From: Desulfobacteraceae bacterium
GTDB lineage: Bacteria > Desulfobacterota > DSM-4660 > Desulfatiglandales > Desulfatiglandaceae
Length of the DNA: 43,184 nt
Reading direction: 5' to 3'
Assembly: GCA_016844935.1 (NCBI GenBank)
Contig: JAERTK010000303.1
Coordinates: 1-43,184, forward strand
This document shows positions 1-7,091 of this stretch, piece after piece. The notes beneath the pieces are model-generated. The model was not told the origin of the DNA. It was given only the letters and a program-made list of their open reading frames with translations, and did no database searches. Every line of letters starts with the position of its first letter. Position 1 is the first letter of the stretch. The translations under genes were made by a program, and so were the position numbers.

Positions 1-170
1 TCATACTCCTCGGGCGCATCGCCGATGCTCTGGTATTGATATATCCCCGCTATAATGCCTCCGATGTTGAATTTATCGTTGATCTCATAACCCAATCCAT
101 TGGTTGCCATCAGAAAAATCCCAAAGATTGCCATCAAGCAACCCAGCCCTGTTTTTTTCATTACGCTCAT
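1..170 (-). CDS. N-terminus of an exported protein, cut by the window edge
   Basis: The reading frame opens at 170 and runs off the left edge, giving about 56 residues. It begins MSVMKKTGLGCLMAIFGIF, a basic start followed by a hydrophobic stretch typical of a Sec signal peptide. The mature part starts near YEINDKFNIGGIIAGIYQYQ, a pattern common at the start of outer-membrane beta-barrels or porin-like proteins. The start at 170 is preferred because GGAGG lies at 181-185, 10 bases upstream; the later Met at 161 would be too far away. It lies downstream of the FeoB genes on the same strand, so it may be the last gene of the iron-uptake transcript. The porin reading is inference only. Confidence 0.6.
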   Translation of the reverse strand, partial: MSVMKKTGLGCLMAIFGIFLMATNGLGYEINDKFNIGGIIAGIYQYQSIGDAPEEY

Positions 171-237
171 TAAACTCTATCCTCCATAACCATTTTTCAA
201 TTGATTTGTGCTGATCATGAGAAAATCCATCTAACGT

Positions 238-390
238 TCATTCCTTTTCCTGAATTTCGCATTCAGTACCTGTCGAACCGCATGAACACCCGCAGCCGCA
301 ACCGCTATCTCCTTTGGCTTTTTTTGCAAAAGACCCGATAAAGTATAGTAAAGCAGCCGCCACTATCAGAATCACAATGATCGTTTCCAT
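238..390 (-). CDS. FeoB-associated Cys-rich membrane protein (50 aa)
   Basis: A 50-residue frame directly downstream of feoB. It has one N-terminal membrane helix (METIIVILIVAAALLYFIG), a short basic linker (AKKAKGD-like), then a Cys cluster GCGCGCSCG and a final Cys near the acidic tail. This arrangement matches the small FeoB-associated Cys-rich membrane proteins that sit next to feoB in many anaerobes. They are thought to help FeoB, perhaps by binding iron or forming part of the pore complex. The start at 390 is chosen over the in-frame ATG at 399 because AAGGAG occupies 400-405, leaving 9 bases of spacing. The gap to the feoB stop is 24 bases, so co-transcription is likely. Confidence 0.85.
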   Translation of the reverse strand: METIIVILIVAAALLYFIGSFAKKAKGDSGCGCGCSCGSTGTECEIQEKE

Positions 391-414
391 TTCTTCCATC
401 TCCTTGTGAACGGA

Positions 415-2625
415 TCAATTTACCATCAATGAACCGATTTGAAAGACCGCCAGGGATAAACCAAATGCCAGCGCGGTATTAAAGATTATTGAAAAAGCAC
501 CCCATTTCCATGACCCTGCTTCCTTTGAAATGCATGCTACGGTTACAAAACACGGGGCATAGAAAATTGTAAATATGATCAAACTCATGGCCGTTAACGG
601 ACCCCATCCGGGCGATTTGGCGAGTTTTTCCGATAGCGAACCGGTGTCTTCAGGGTCGACTTCTCCAAGGGAATATGCGGTGCCGAGGGTTGATACAACC
701 ACTTCCTTGGCCGCAAAGCCGCCCACCAAGGCAATATTGGTCCGCCAGTCAAAACCCGCAAACTTTGTTATACCCTCCAGTGTGGTGCCGATCCGGCCCG
801 CAATTGAGTGCCTTAATGCGACTTGGGCTTCTCCCGAATCAACGGCCAAGAGCTGGCTCTTCAGTTCCGCTGCCGCCGAAGAGAGCTCCGAAGCATCGTC
901 GCTGGCTTCAAGTTCTCCGACAGCAGCGCTGTCAGTTGAAGCCATTAGAACCTCTCTTTTTTGTTCAAAGCGTTTTGTTTCCTTCTCCGGCAGGCCCGGA
1001 AACGTCATCATGGCCCAGAGGATAATCGAGATACCCAGGATAATGGTTCCCGCCTTTTTGATATATTGCCACGTTCTTTCCCATGTATGAATGAACAGGC
1101 CCCGGAAAGTCGGCAACCGGTAGGGCGGAAGCTCCATGACAAATGGCGTGGCTTCACCTTTAATGATGGTCATGCGGAGCAGTTTTGCCGTTAACAGAGC
1201 GCCCAACCAGGCGATCAGTGTAATGACGAGCATAACGGTCGCTTCGTTATGAGCAAAAAACGCCGCAACGAGAAGGGCAAATACCGGAAGTTTTGCACCG
1301 CAATTCATGAACGGTACCGTAAGCAGTGTCGCCAACCGTTCCCTGGGCGACCTGAGGGTCCGGGTTGCCATGACGCCCGGAACCGCGCAGCCCCCCGCGA
1401 TGCCGCCGGAGACAATAAAGGCCATGACGGAACCGCCGTGAAGTCCAAAAAACCTGAAGATCCTGTCCAGCATATAGGCTACCCTGGCCAGGTAACCGGA
1501 ATCTTCCAGGATCGAAATTCCGAAGAACATGAACATAATCAACGGGACAAACCCGAGAACCCCCCCCACGCCGTCGATGATGCCGGAAACAATAAGCGAC
1601 TTCAGCAGTCCTTCGGGAAGATGGGCATCGGCGAATCCTCCCAGCCACTCAAAGAAACCTTCAAGCCAGCCCACCGGCATTTCACTATATGAAAATGTGA
1701 AATGGTAAAGACCCATCAGAACAGCAATCATAATAATGGGCCCCAGAAATCGGTTCGTTACAACCTTGTCTATGCGGTCCGAGGTTTGGAGTCTGTTTCG
1801 ATCCTGAGCGTGACGCACGACCCCTTGCTTTAAAATGGCTTTGATGTATCCGTACCGATAGTCGGCGATCATGGCTTCGGGGTAGGTATCGAGGGTTTCA
1901 CTGAGATGGTCCGATACGCCCTGAACAATCCCTTCGATCTCTTTTGAAAAGGAAGGATCCGTTTTTTGTCCCAGCTCCAGCACCTGGCTGTCGTTTTCGA
2001 GATACTTCAGTGCCGTCCACCGCGCTTGATACGTATCCGTCAGGAAATTGTTGTTCCTGATTTTTTCTTCTAGAGTATCAAGCGCTTTATCGATATCGTC
2101 ACCGTAGGATATCATAAAGGGGGCAATATCCGAATCTTTCAGCCTTCTGGCGACCGTTGCCATCAGTTCCTTTTTGCCCTTGCCGCTTCGGGCGACGGTG
2201 GGAATCACCGGAAGACCCAACAATTTGGAAAGCTTGTTGATGTTGATCTCAATCCCCCGTGTTTTCGCCACATCCATCATGTTCAGGGCGAGGCAGATCG
2301 GAACACCCATTTCCATGAACTGGACTGTCAGGTAGAGATTTCTCTCAAGGCTGGATGCATCCACGATATTGATCACCATGCGGGGCTTTTCATTTACCAG
2401 AAAATCCCTTGCCACCACCTCTTCCAGCGAATAGGCGGTAAGAGAGTAAGTTCCCGGCAGATCAACAATATTGAACCTGTTTCCATTTTCAACATAGGCG
2501 CCCTCTTTTTTTTCCACCGTAACCCCGGGATAATTGCCAACGTGCTGTCTGGCGCCGGTAAGGGCGTTGAAAAGTGTTGTTTTTCCCGAATTTGGATTTC
2601 CGGCCAGGGCAATTACAGTTTCCAT
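415..2625 (-). CDS. feoB: Ferrous iron transporter FeoB
   Basis: A 736-residue GTPase-coupled ferrous iron transporter of the inner membrane. The N-terminal G domain shows G1 GNPNSGKTT (residues 9-17), G3 DLPGTYS (about 55-61) and G4 NMMD (about 115-118). It is followed by the helical GDI-like region and then the membrane part with the two Gate domains. The conserved gate motif is seen as GGCAVPGVMATR, and a second near the C-terminus as FYAPCFVTVACI. A Ser/Glu/Lys-rich cytoplasmic insert (about residues 550-610) lies between membrane blocks. Length fits the family. The gene starts 3 bases after the feoA stop, so the two are translated from one mRNA. Regulation by the upstream DtxR-type protein is inferred from the palindrome in the feoA promoter. 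Confidence 0.97.
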   Translation of the reverse strand: METVIALAGNPNSGKTTLFNALTGARQHVGNYPGVTVEKKEGAYVENGNRFNIVDLPGTYSLTAYSLEEVVARDFLVNEKPRMVINIVDASSLERNLYLTVQFMEMGVPICLALNMMDVAKTRGIEININKLSKLLGLPVIPTVARSGKGKKELMATVARRLKDSDIAPFMISYGDDIDKALDTLEEKIRNNNFLTDTYQARWTALKYLENDSQVLELGQKTDPSFSKEIEGIVQGVSDHLSETLDTYPEAMIADYRYGYIKAILKQGVVRHAQDRNRLQTSDRIDKVVTNRFLGPIIMIAVLMGLYHFTFSYSEMPVGWLEGFFEWLGGFADAHLPEGLLKSLIVSGIIDGVGGVLGFVPLIMFMFFGISILEDSGYLARVAYMLDRIFRFFGLHGGSVMAFIVSGGIAGGCAVPGVMATRTLRSPRERLATLLTVPFMNCGAKLPVFALLVAAFFAHNEATVMLVITLIAWLGALLTAKLLRMTIIKGEATPFVMELPPYRLPTFRGLFIHTWERTWQYIKKAGTIILGISIILWAMMTFPGLPEKETKRFEQKREVLMASTDSAAVGELEASDDASELSSAAAELKSQLLAVDSGEAQVALRHSIAGRIGTTLEGITKFAGFDWRTNIALVGGFAAKEVVVSTLGTAYSLGEVDPEDTGSLSEKLAKSPGWGPLTAMSLIIFTIFYAPCFVTVACISKEAGSWKWGAFSIIFNTALAFGLSLAVFQIGSLMVN

Positions 2626-2628
2626 CGA

Positions 2629-2862
2629 TTATTTTACCCCCACTTCAACAAAGTCCGCTTCGCTGTTTCTAAGTGTCAGGGTAAATCCCATAATCCTCAA
2701 GGAAACAGGGTCATAAAGCGGCGCCCGACCTTGAATTTTGATTTCAGTCCCGGGAACCAGTCCCATATCGCGGATTCTTCGGCCGAGTTCTCCATGGGCC
2801 TTTACACTAATGATCGTGCCGGCCTGATCTACCGCCATCTGACGCATGTTCATTTTTAACAT
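2629..2862 (-). CDS. feoA: Ferrous iron transport accessory protein FeoA
   Basis: A 77-residue SH3-like protein that works with FeoB at the cytoplasmic face of the membrane. The family pattern is visible in LGRRIRDMGLVPGTEIKI, followed by APLYDPVSLRIMGFTLTLR. GGGAG lies about 9 bases upstream of the ATG at 2862. The in-frame ATGs at residues 4 and 6 are alternative starts, but the first has the better ribosome site. It is the first gene of the feo transcript. The 5' region contains a palindrome shared with the dtxR-type promoter. Confidence 0.95.
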   Translation of the reverse strand: MLKMNMRQMAVDQAGTIISVKAHGELGRRIRDMGLVPGTEIKIQGRAPLYDPVSLRIMGFTLTLRNSEADFVEVGVK

Positions 2863-2935
2863 GTCTTAAGTCTCCCATTTGGTGTTTGATCTCGCATCAA
2901 TTAAGAACCCCTCCTGATGTTTTATGTTTATTTGT

Positions 2936-2964
2936 ATATTAGATGGCTCTAACTCTATCCCCAA
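2936..2964 (-). promoter_or_regulatory. Putative feoA promoter with overlapping metal-regulator box
   Basis: Read on the minus strand, TTGGGG (2959-2964), a 17-base spacer and TAATAT (2936-2941) form a weak sigma70-like promoter about 75 bases before the feoA start. The palindrome TTAGATGGCTCTAA (plus strand, 2939-2952; arms TTAGA/TCTAA) covers the -10 element and most of the spacer. A bound repressor there would block RNA polymerase. The promoter elements are only moderate matches; the palindrome is exact. Confidence 0.5.
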
Positions 2965-3055
2965 AAAAAATGCCCCACCCCTAACAGAAAGGCAAGACCT
3001 GTTTTGTCGATGATCCAACGTTATATCCCGGTCTGACAGCGTTACGGGGCATTTT
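2963..3055 (-). terminator. Possible Rho-independent terminator after the DtxR-type gene
   Basis: On the minus strand AAAATGCCCC (3046-3055, inside the last codons of the regulator gene) can pair with GGGGCATTTT (2967-2976), which runs on into more T residues (2963-2966). The stem is a perfect 10 bp ending in a T tract, but the loop is about 69 bases, so it is less certain than a compact hairpin. It would separate the regulator from feoA. Confidence 0.4.
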
Positions 3056-3635
3056 CAAACCCTGCATCCTGTGAAGAAGTATCTTGTTTCAGGGATGCTG
3101 TCCGTTCCATGAACCCACAGACAAATCGTTCGGATTGTTTAACGCACTTGTCCGGGCTCCACGGCTCACGCCGATATTCCTCGAAGCGTTCGAGCCAATC
3201 CTCACCCACCCGGGGGCAAGCCTGAATAAACGCCATAAAGTCCGTTATGCTGTCGAGAGTCCCGGCACTGAGAGCGTGTTCCATTTTGCAAGCCTCTTCA
3301 TCGGCGGTATTCAACTTGATATTCAGGATATCGGTCAAAAACCTGCGTAGAACCACGTGCTTTCGGTGCACCTCACTGCCCACTTCCGAACCCTTATGGC
3401 TCAACTCAACGTACTCGTATTTCTCGTAGTGAACGAGCCCCCGCTTGCTCAAAGTCTTGAGCATGCTGGTCACCGTGGGCATCTTGACGTTCAGCCGCTT
3501 AGCGATATCCTTAACCCGGACCACTCTCTTTTCTTTATCCAGATCGAAAATAGCTTCCAGATAATCTTCCATGACGGAAGTCAGGGGCTTTTCGGCCGAA
3601 ATTTTACTTTTCGTCTTATCCACAAAACCCACCAT
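3042..3635 (-). CDS. DtxR/MntR-family metal-dependent transcriptional regulator
   Basis: A 197-residue winged-helix repressor of the DtxR/MntR/IdeR family, which binds DNA when loaded with Fe2+ or Mn2+. The N-terminal part reads SVMEDYLEAIFDL (family signature), and the recognition helix region is VKMPTVTSMLKTLSKRGLV. The dimerisation and metal-binding part includes HKGSEVGSEVHRKHVVLRRFL, with the conserved H..E..H pattern, and CKMEHALS. The C-terminal SH3 domain of long DtxR members is absent. The start is unclear: the ATG at 3635 has no Shine-Dalgarno site, while a GTG a few codons in follows GGTGGG. Position next to feoAB and shared promoter palindromes suggest it controls iron uptake and itself. 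Confidence 0.9.
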   Translation of the reverse strand: MVGFVDKTKSKISAEKPLTSVMEDYLEAIFDLDKEKRVVRVKDIAKRLNVKMPTVTSMLKTLSKRGLVHYEKYEYVELSHKGSEVGSEVHRKHVVLRRFLTDILNIKLNTADEEACKMEHALSAGTLDSITDFMAFIQACPRVGEDWLERFEEYRREPWSPDKCVKQSERFVCGFMERTASLKQDTSSQDAGFENAP

Positions 3636-3657
3636 AAGTTAGGGGAGGTAAAAACTT

Positions 3658-3693
3658 TTAGAGTCTACTAACACCAGAAGGATTTAGTGTCAA
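3658..3693 (-). promoter_or_regulatory. Promoter of the DtxR-type gene with operator-like palindrome
   Basis: On the minus strand TTGACA (3688-3693) is followed after 17 bases by TAGTAG (3665-3670), a perfect -35 with a poor -10. The sequence TTAGAGTCTACTAA (3658-3671, plus strand) covers the -10. It has the same TTAG-N6-CTAA form as the box at 2939-2952 in front of feoA. Predicted transcription starts about 20 bases before the ATG at 3635. Autoregulation is inferred from the shared box. Confidence 0.5.
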
Positions 3694-3732
3694 GCTTTTT
3701 TTGTGAATGACTTTGTCTGTGTGAGTCTGTGG

Positions 3733-4143
3733 CTAATTCTGTGGAGATATCAATTTTACAGTTGGAAAATACGATTGATATCTGGAGACATCTCTCGTAA
3801 TTAAATCCAAATTTTGGACGGCGGCCTGTGCGCCAATAAAAAAATCCGGGAGCGGAGTTCTTTTTGTGCCCTTTCTTTTCTTGTATTTAAGGTAAGCTTT
3901 TCCGGCCAAAAACAATGCCTCTTTGGGGATTTCCAACATCTGGAAACCAGCTCTAACTATTGCAGATTCCAGATCCTCTATCCGGTCAAAGCCAATGGAG
4001 ATTTCAGAATAAACGATCGAGTTGATATACAAGACCCCCAATTGATCATACTCGTCCAGTTTTGATTCAGACCAATCTGCCCATTTCGGATCATTCAGGA
4101 AAACATCCAAAACGACATTCGAATCAACGAGAACCCCTTTCAT
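3733..4143 (-). CDS. PIN-domain toxin (VapC-type ribonuclease)
   Basis: A 136-residue PIN-domain protein. The acidic metal-binding residues expected of the active site are all present: D7 (VDSNVVLD), E47 (IVYSEIS), D100 (LPDFFIGA) and D118 (ITRDVSRY). VapC toxins are Mg2+-dependent RNases that cut tRNA or rRNA when freed from their antitoxin. Its ATG overlaps the stop of the upstream AbrB-type antitoxin gene by 4 bases (ATGA), typical of translational coupling in toxin-antitoxin pairs. Length is normal and no catalytic residue is missing, so it is likely functional. Confidence 0.92.
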   Translation of the reverse strand: MKGVLVDSNVVLDVFLNDPKWADWSESKLDEYDQLGVLYINSIVYSEISIGFDRIEDLESAIVRAGFQMLEIPKEALFLAGKAYLKYKKRKGTKRTPLPDFFIGAQAAVQNLDLITRDVSRYQSYFPTVKLISPQN

Positions 4144-4367
4144 TTGTTTCCTCTTGTCAGGGCCATTATTTCATCAGTTGTCATTTTAACGTTAGCTATT
4201 CCCCTCAATTCCCTGAATTTATATGTTTTTTTAGGTTCACCTTCCCTTTTCACCAAATAAATCCGGTCTTTTTCTTCTACAAAATCAACTTCAACTGCAG
4301 GGGTTATTCCAAATTTTTCCCGAATTTCTTGTGGAATTGTAACCTGGCCCTTTGTGGTAACTCTCAT
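4140..4367 (-). CDS. AbrB/SpoVT-type antitoxin
   Basis: A 75-residue swapped-hairpin AbrB-type DNA-binding antitoxin. The N-terminus MRVTTKGQVTIPQEIREKF is the classic motif of the family. The middle carries the beta strands (EVDFVEEKDRIYLVKRE), and the C-terminal tail (RGIANVKMTTDEIMALTRG) is the part that usually wraps the PIN toxin. The start at 4367 is set by GGAGG nine bases upstream; a longer frame upstream has no ribosome site and crosses the promoter. It likely represses its own promoter through the GTAATAC repeats just upstream. Confidence 0.92.
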   Translation of the reverse strand: MRVTTKGQVTIPQEIREKFGITPAVEVDFVEEKDRIYLVKREGEPKKTYKFRELRGIANVKMTTDEIMALTRGNK

Positions 4368-4386
4368 GATTGCGCCTCCAGCAAAC

Positions 4387-4427
4387 GTAATACTGGTAAT
4401 AGTAATACTTGTGAATATTTTTGTCAA
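4387..4427 (-). promoter_or_regulatory. Toxin-antitoxin promoter with repeat operator
   Basis: On the minus strand TTGACA (4422-4427), a 17-base spacer and TACTAT (4399-4404) form a good sigma70-like promoter. Copies of GTAATA (plus strand) start at 4387, 4396 and 4402, with the longer form GTAATACT at 4387-4394 and 4402-4409. They cover the -10 and the start of transcription. This is where the AbrB-type antitoxin, alone or with the toxin, would be expected to bind. Confidence 0.6.
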
Positions 4428-4475
4428 TCGCGAATTATGTCTACCTATAGACCAGATGGACACCAGTTAAAAAAA

Positions 4476-4628
4476 ATGCCCGGCCTTTATGGCGTCGACA
4501 TCCTCCACGGGACCTTTCACGGTAATCATTTGATGCCATTTGCAGTCGATTTTACAGCCCTTTCCTTCTTCTGTGTGATCCTGTTCCTAATCAGTCTCTA
4601 CAATATCGGGAAACGCTGGATCCTTTGA
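4476..4628 (+). pseudogene. Remnant of an ABC-2-type transporter permease (C-terminal end)
   Basis: The 50-codon frame encodes MPGLYGVDILHGTFHG, then a hydrophobic helix (FTALSFFCVILFLISLYNI) and the basic end GKRWIL. This resembles the last segment of ABC-2 membrane permeases, where a YGVD-L-G motif precedes the final helix. Nothing upstream in frame encodes the rest of such a protein; that region is occupied by the toxin-antitoxin promoter on the other strand. No ribosome site is evident. It is best read as the surviving 3' end of a lost gene. The family assignment is by pattern only. Confidence 0.4.
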
Positions 4629-5035
4629 AGAAGTGAGGCATGGAAAAATATGATGAAACCCAAATTCTATGAGGAGGAGAAAATGCCATGAAAGTCCTGT
4701 ACTCCCTAACTATTGACAAAACAGCTTCTAGCTTGAACTTTCTACGTTCATGCGATATACTTGTTTTATGTTGGTACGATCCTCAATTCCTATTCGATGA
4801 GGTTCTTTTCCGATAAATGGACCATTCGAATCGAACGATTCGTGGGCCTTTTTTCCGGTCTTGCCGTTACCTGCCTGGCAACGCTGTTTTTGATATCTTG
4901 ACAAACTTCAATGATATTGATGGGTTAAAATCGTTGTGATACTCGATTGCTGAAGAGATTGGCTAGGCGTGAATTGAGTGCCCGAACCAAGACTTGAAAT
5001 AGTTGGTAAAAGGGGACAGGGTCGTTCGATTCCCA
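4629..5035. other. Gene-poor stretch with a further membrane-protein-like fragment
   Basis: No complete gene was found here. On the plus strand a frame open from 4737 to the stop at 4899-4901 encodes a membrane-like sequence ending in RFVGLFSGLAVTCLATLFLIS, without a convincing start. A well-formed ribosome site (GAGGAGGAG near 4672) precedes short frames of 10-45 codons with no recognisable product. The perfect 7-bp inverted repeat CGAATCG-AA-CGATTCG at 4827-4842 lies inside the fragment and is probably chance. With the ABC-2 remnant upstream, the stretch looks like decaying DNA between the toxin-antitoxin locus and the rubredoxin operon. Confidence 0.45.
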
Positions 5036-6451
5036 CTAAACATGCTCAATGTGGGTGTAGCCAGACACCTCGGAATTAGTGGTACACAAATCCTTTATTG
5101 AAAAACCATGGACGTCATCATTACCGGTCAGACGTGCAAAGTCCTGAAGCTCTTGTGTCGATACCCGCAGGAAGTTTTCTAATCTCTTTGCAGATGATGT
5201 AATATCCAACCGGGAACGTAGCACCGGGTCCTGAGTCGCTATGCCGATCGGACATCTTCCGGTATTGCACACACGGTACTGCTGGCAACCCAGGGCAATT
5301 AAAGCGGCAGTTGAAACTGCGACGGCATCCGCACCCATCGCCAGGGCTTTGGCAAAATCGCTAGATACTCTGAGTCCCCCGGTGATGATGAGAGAAATAT
5401 CCCGAGTGCTTCCCAGGAGCTTTCTTGCGCGATGAAGGGCAAAAACAGTGGGAATCGAAGCCGAGGCTTTAACAAATTTCGGTGCGGACCCGGTTGCACC
5501 GGTGCGGCCGTCCACCGTAATGAAATCGGGATCAGCATAGACTGCAATTTCCAGATCCTCCTCGAGATGCCCGGCGGCTATCTTGATCCCGATGGGCCTT
5601 CCATTGGAAGCAGCCCGAAGCCAGGCAACCTTCTCTTTGAGGTCTTCTCTGCCCGCGATATCGGCGAAGCGGGACGGGCTGGTGATATCCTTTCCCGACT
5701 CAAAACCCCGAATGCGTGCGATATCCTCTGTAACTTTGTTACCAGGCAGGTGACCGCCCATGCCAGGCTTGGCGGACTGACCGATCTTGATTTCGATGGC
5801 GTCTACGCGACGCAGGTTTTCTTCCGTCACGCTGTACTGGTTTGGAACAAATTCAAATATGAACTTATGGGCATGATCGATTTCATCCGGCAGGATACCG
5901 CCTTCCCCAGAGCAGACAGCAGTCTTTATTGCGGCGCTGCCTTTGGCAAGAGCGGTTTTGGCTTCTTTTGAAAGCGCCCCAAAGGACATGTGCGAAATGT
6001 AGATCGGTGTTGCGATAACCAGGGGCGTTTTAGCCCGGGGTCCGATGACGGTCTCGGTTAGGACGCTTTCATCGCTGTTCAGGGGCAGTCGGGCAAGCTG
6101 AGCCCCCTTAATCAGTATCTCATCCCAGGATATGGTGGCCTGTTTGGTTCTCATGGGTTCATAAACGGGTCTGCCGGTTTCGGCCATTTCCTGAATGTCT
6201 CTGAAATAACTTTCGGTTTCGGATGTTGTCTTTTTGAGATCAACCGGTAAGTCACTGGAAACTGCGGGCAACGATTCGACGATTTTTGTTTCCGGCTTCA
6301 CAGGCGGGCTGGCGTCTTTTAAGCGCTCGAAGAATTTCTTGGGAGACTGACAAACCGGACATACCCAATCATCCGGCAACGCTTCCCAAGTGGTCCCTTC
6401 CTGTTTTTCATCATATACGAACTCGCACACCTCGCACACATACTTTGCCAT
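5036..6451 (-). CDS. Rubredoxin::glutamate-synthase-type FMN oxidoreductase fusion
   Basis: A 471-residue fusion. Residues 1-40 form a rubredoxin-like domain with Cys 6, 9, 31 and 34 (CEVC...CPVC), using a short CX2C-X21-CX2C spacing. After a linker, residues from about 80 onward match the FMN-binding domain of glutamate synthase. Visible are GEGGILPDE, GQSAKPGMGGHLPGNKV, the GRTGATG phosphate loop and ITGGLRVSSDFAKALAMGAD. The 3Fe-4S cluster motif C-X5-C-X4-C is seen as CQQYRVCNTGRC. There is no N-terminal glutaminase domain, so ammonia-producing glutamine hydrolysis is not encoded here. The substrate is unknown. Fusion to rubredoxin and the adjacent rubrerythrin suggest electrons pass between the FMN/FeS enzyme and rubredoxin. 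Last gene of the operon, 45 bases after rubrerythrin. Confidence 0.9.
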   Translation of the reverse strand: MAKYVCEVCEFVYDEKQEGTTWEALPDDWVCPVCQSPKKFFERLKDASPPVKPETKIVESLPAVSSDLPVDLKKTTSETESYFRDIQEMAETGRPVYEPMRTKQATISWDEILIKGAQLARLPLNSDESVLTETVIGPRAKTPLVIATPIYISHMSFGALSKEAKTALAKGSAAIKTAVCSGEGGILPDEIDHAHKFIFEFVPNQYSVTEENLRRVDAIEIKIGQSAKPGMGGHLPGNKVTEDIARIRGFESGKDITSPSRFADIAGREDLKEKVAWLRAASNGRPIGIKIAAGHLEEDLEIAVYADPDFITVDGRTGATGSAPKFVKASASIPTVFALHRARKLLGSTRDISLIITGGLRVSSDFAKALAMGADAVAVSTAALIALGCQQYRVCNTGRCPIGIATQDPVLRSRLDITSSAKRLENFLRVSTQELQDFARLTGNDDVHGFSIKDLCTTNSEVSGYTHIEHV

Positions 6452-6496
6452 CGTTTATCCCCTTGATGAGATTTTTTTCACTTCGCTGGATGCGAT

Positions 6497-7021
6497 TCAA
6501 ACATCCAGATTGGCTGGTTCGTAATACTCTTTTTTGTGCTTGCAGTATGGGCAGCGGTTGGGCGGCTCCAACCCCTCATAGGTGTAGCCGCAGATGCTGC
6601 ATTTCCATTTGATCGGTCGTTCGCGTTTAAAAACCGTACCGTTTTCAATCATTTTCAGAAGATGTTGAAAACGCTTCTTGTGCTCATTTTCAATCTTTGA
6701 GATCTGAGAAAAGAGAATTTCGGCCTGGGTGTGGCCCTCAACCTCCGCTTCCAGAGCGAAACGGGGATACATTTCCTCCGACTCATAACGCTCGTTCTCG
6801 ATGGCCTCCCTCAGGTTTTCAGCAGTTGTGCGCTTGGCAAGCAGTAGCTTCATCTCCTCAAGGGCGTGATATTTTTCGTTTTCCGCCGTTTCTTCCAGGA
6901 TCTTCGCAATATAGCGGTAGCCCTCCCGCCTTGCGATATCCGCATAAAAGGCGTAGCGGTTGCGGGCTTTGGATTCACCGGTAAATGCAGCCATCAGGTT
7001 CTCTTCGGTTTTGCTCATCAT
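6497..7021 (-). CDS. Rubrerythrin
   Basis: A 174-residue non-haem di-iron peroxidase of anaerobes, reducing hydrogen peroxide in the cytoplasm with electrons from rubredoxin-type donors. The ferritin-like four-helix domain carries E16, E49-x-x-H52 and E111-x-x-H114, with further Glu at 91-101. The C-terminal rubredoxin domain has C141-x2-C144 and C157-x2-C160. Size and domain order are normal. Two ATGs (7021 and 7018) follow GGGGG with short spacing; either could start translation. It sits between two genes that each carry an N-terminal rubredoxin domain, which points to a dedicated electron supply. Confidence 0.95.
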   Translation of the reverse strand: MMSKTEENLMAAFTGESKARNRYAFYADIARREGYRYIAKILEETAENEKYHALEEMKLLLAKRTTAENLREAIENERYESEEMYPRFALEAEVEGHTQAEILFSQISKIENEHKKRFQHLLKMIENGTVFKRERPIKWKCSICGYTYEGLEPPNRCPYCKHKKEYYEPANLDV

Positions 7022-7091
7022 CTTACCCCCAGTGATTCGTATGGTTGGAAAGCAAATATCTATTTGCGAAAGGACTGAAAAGCTTCCGTAG

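Noticed and set aside
4062..4628. A 188-codon plus-strand frame
   Set aside because: Its first two thirds are antisense to the toxin and antitoxin genes; only the last 50 codons resemble a protein and are listed as a remnant.
4827..4842. Perfect 7-bp inverted repeat CGAATCG-AA-CGATTCG
   Set aside because: Short, single and inside a coding-like fragment; likely chance.
5432..5971. A 179-codon plus-strand frame
   Set aside because: Antisense to the rubredoxin::FMN oxidoreductase gene, whose motifs are unambiguous.
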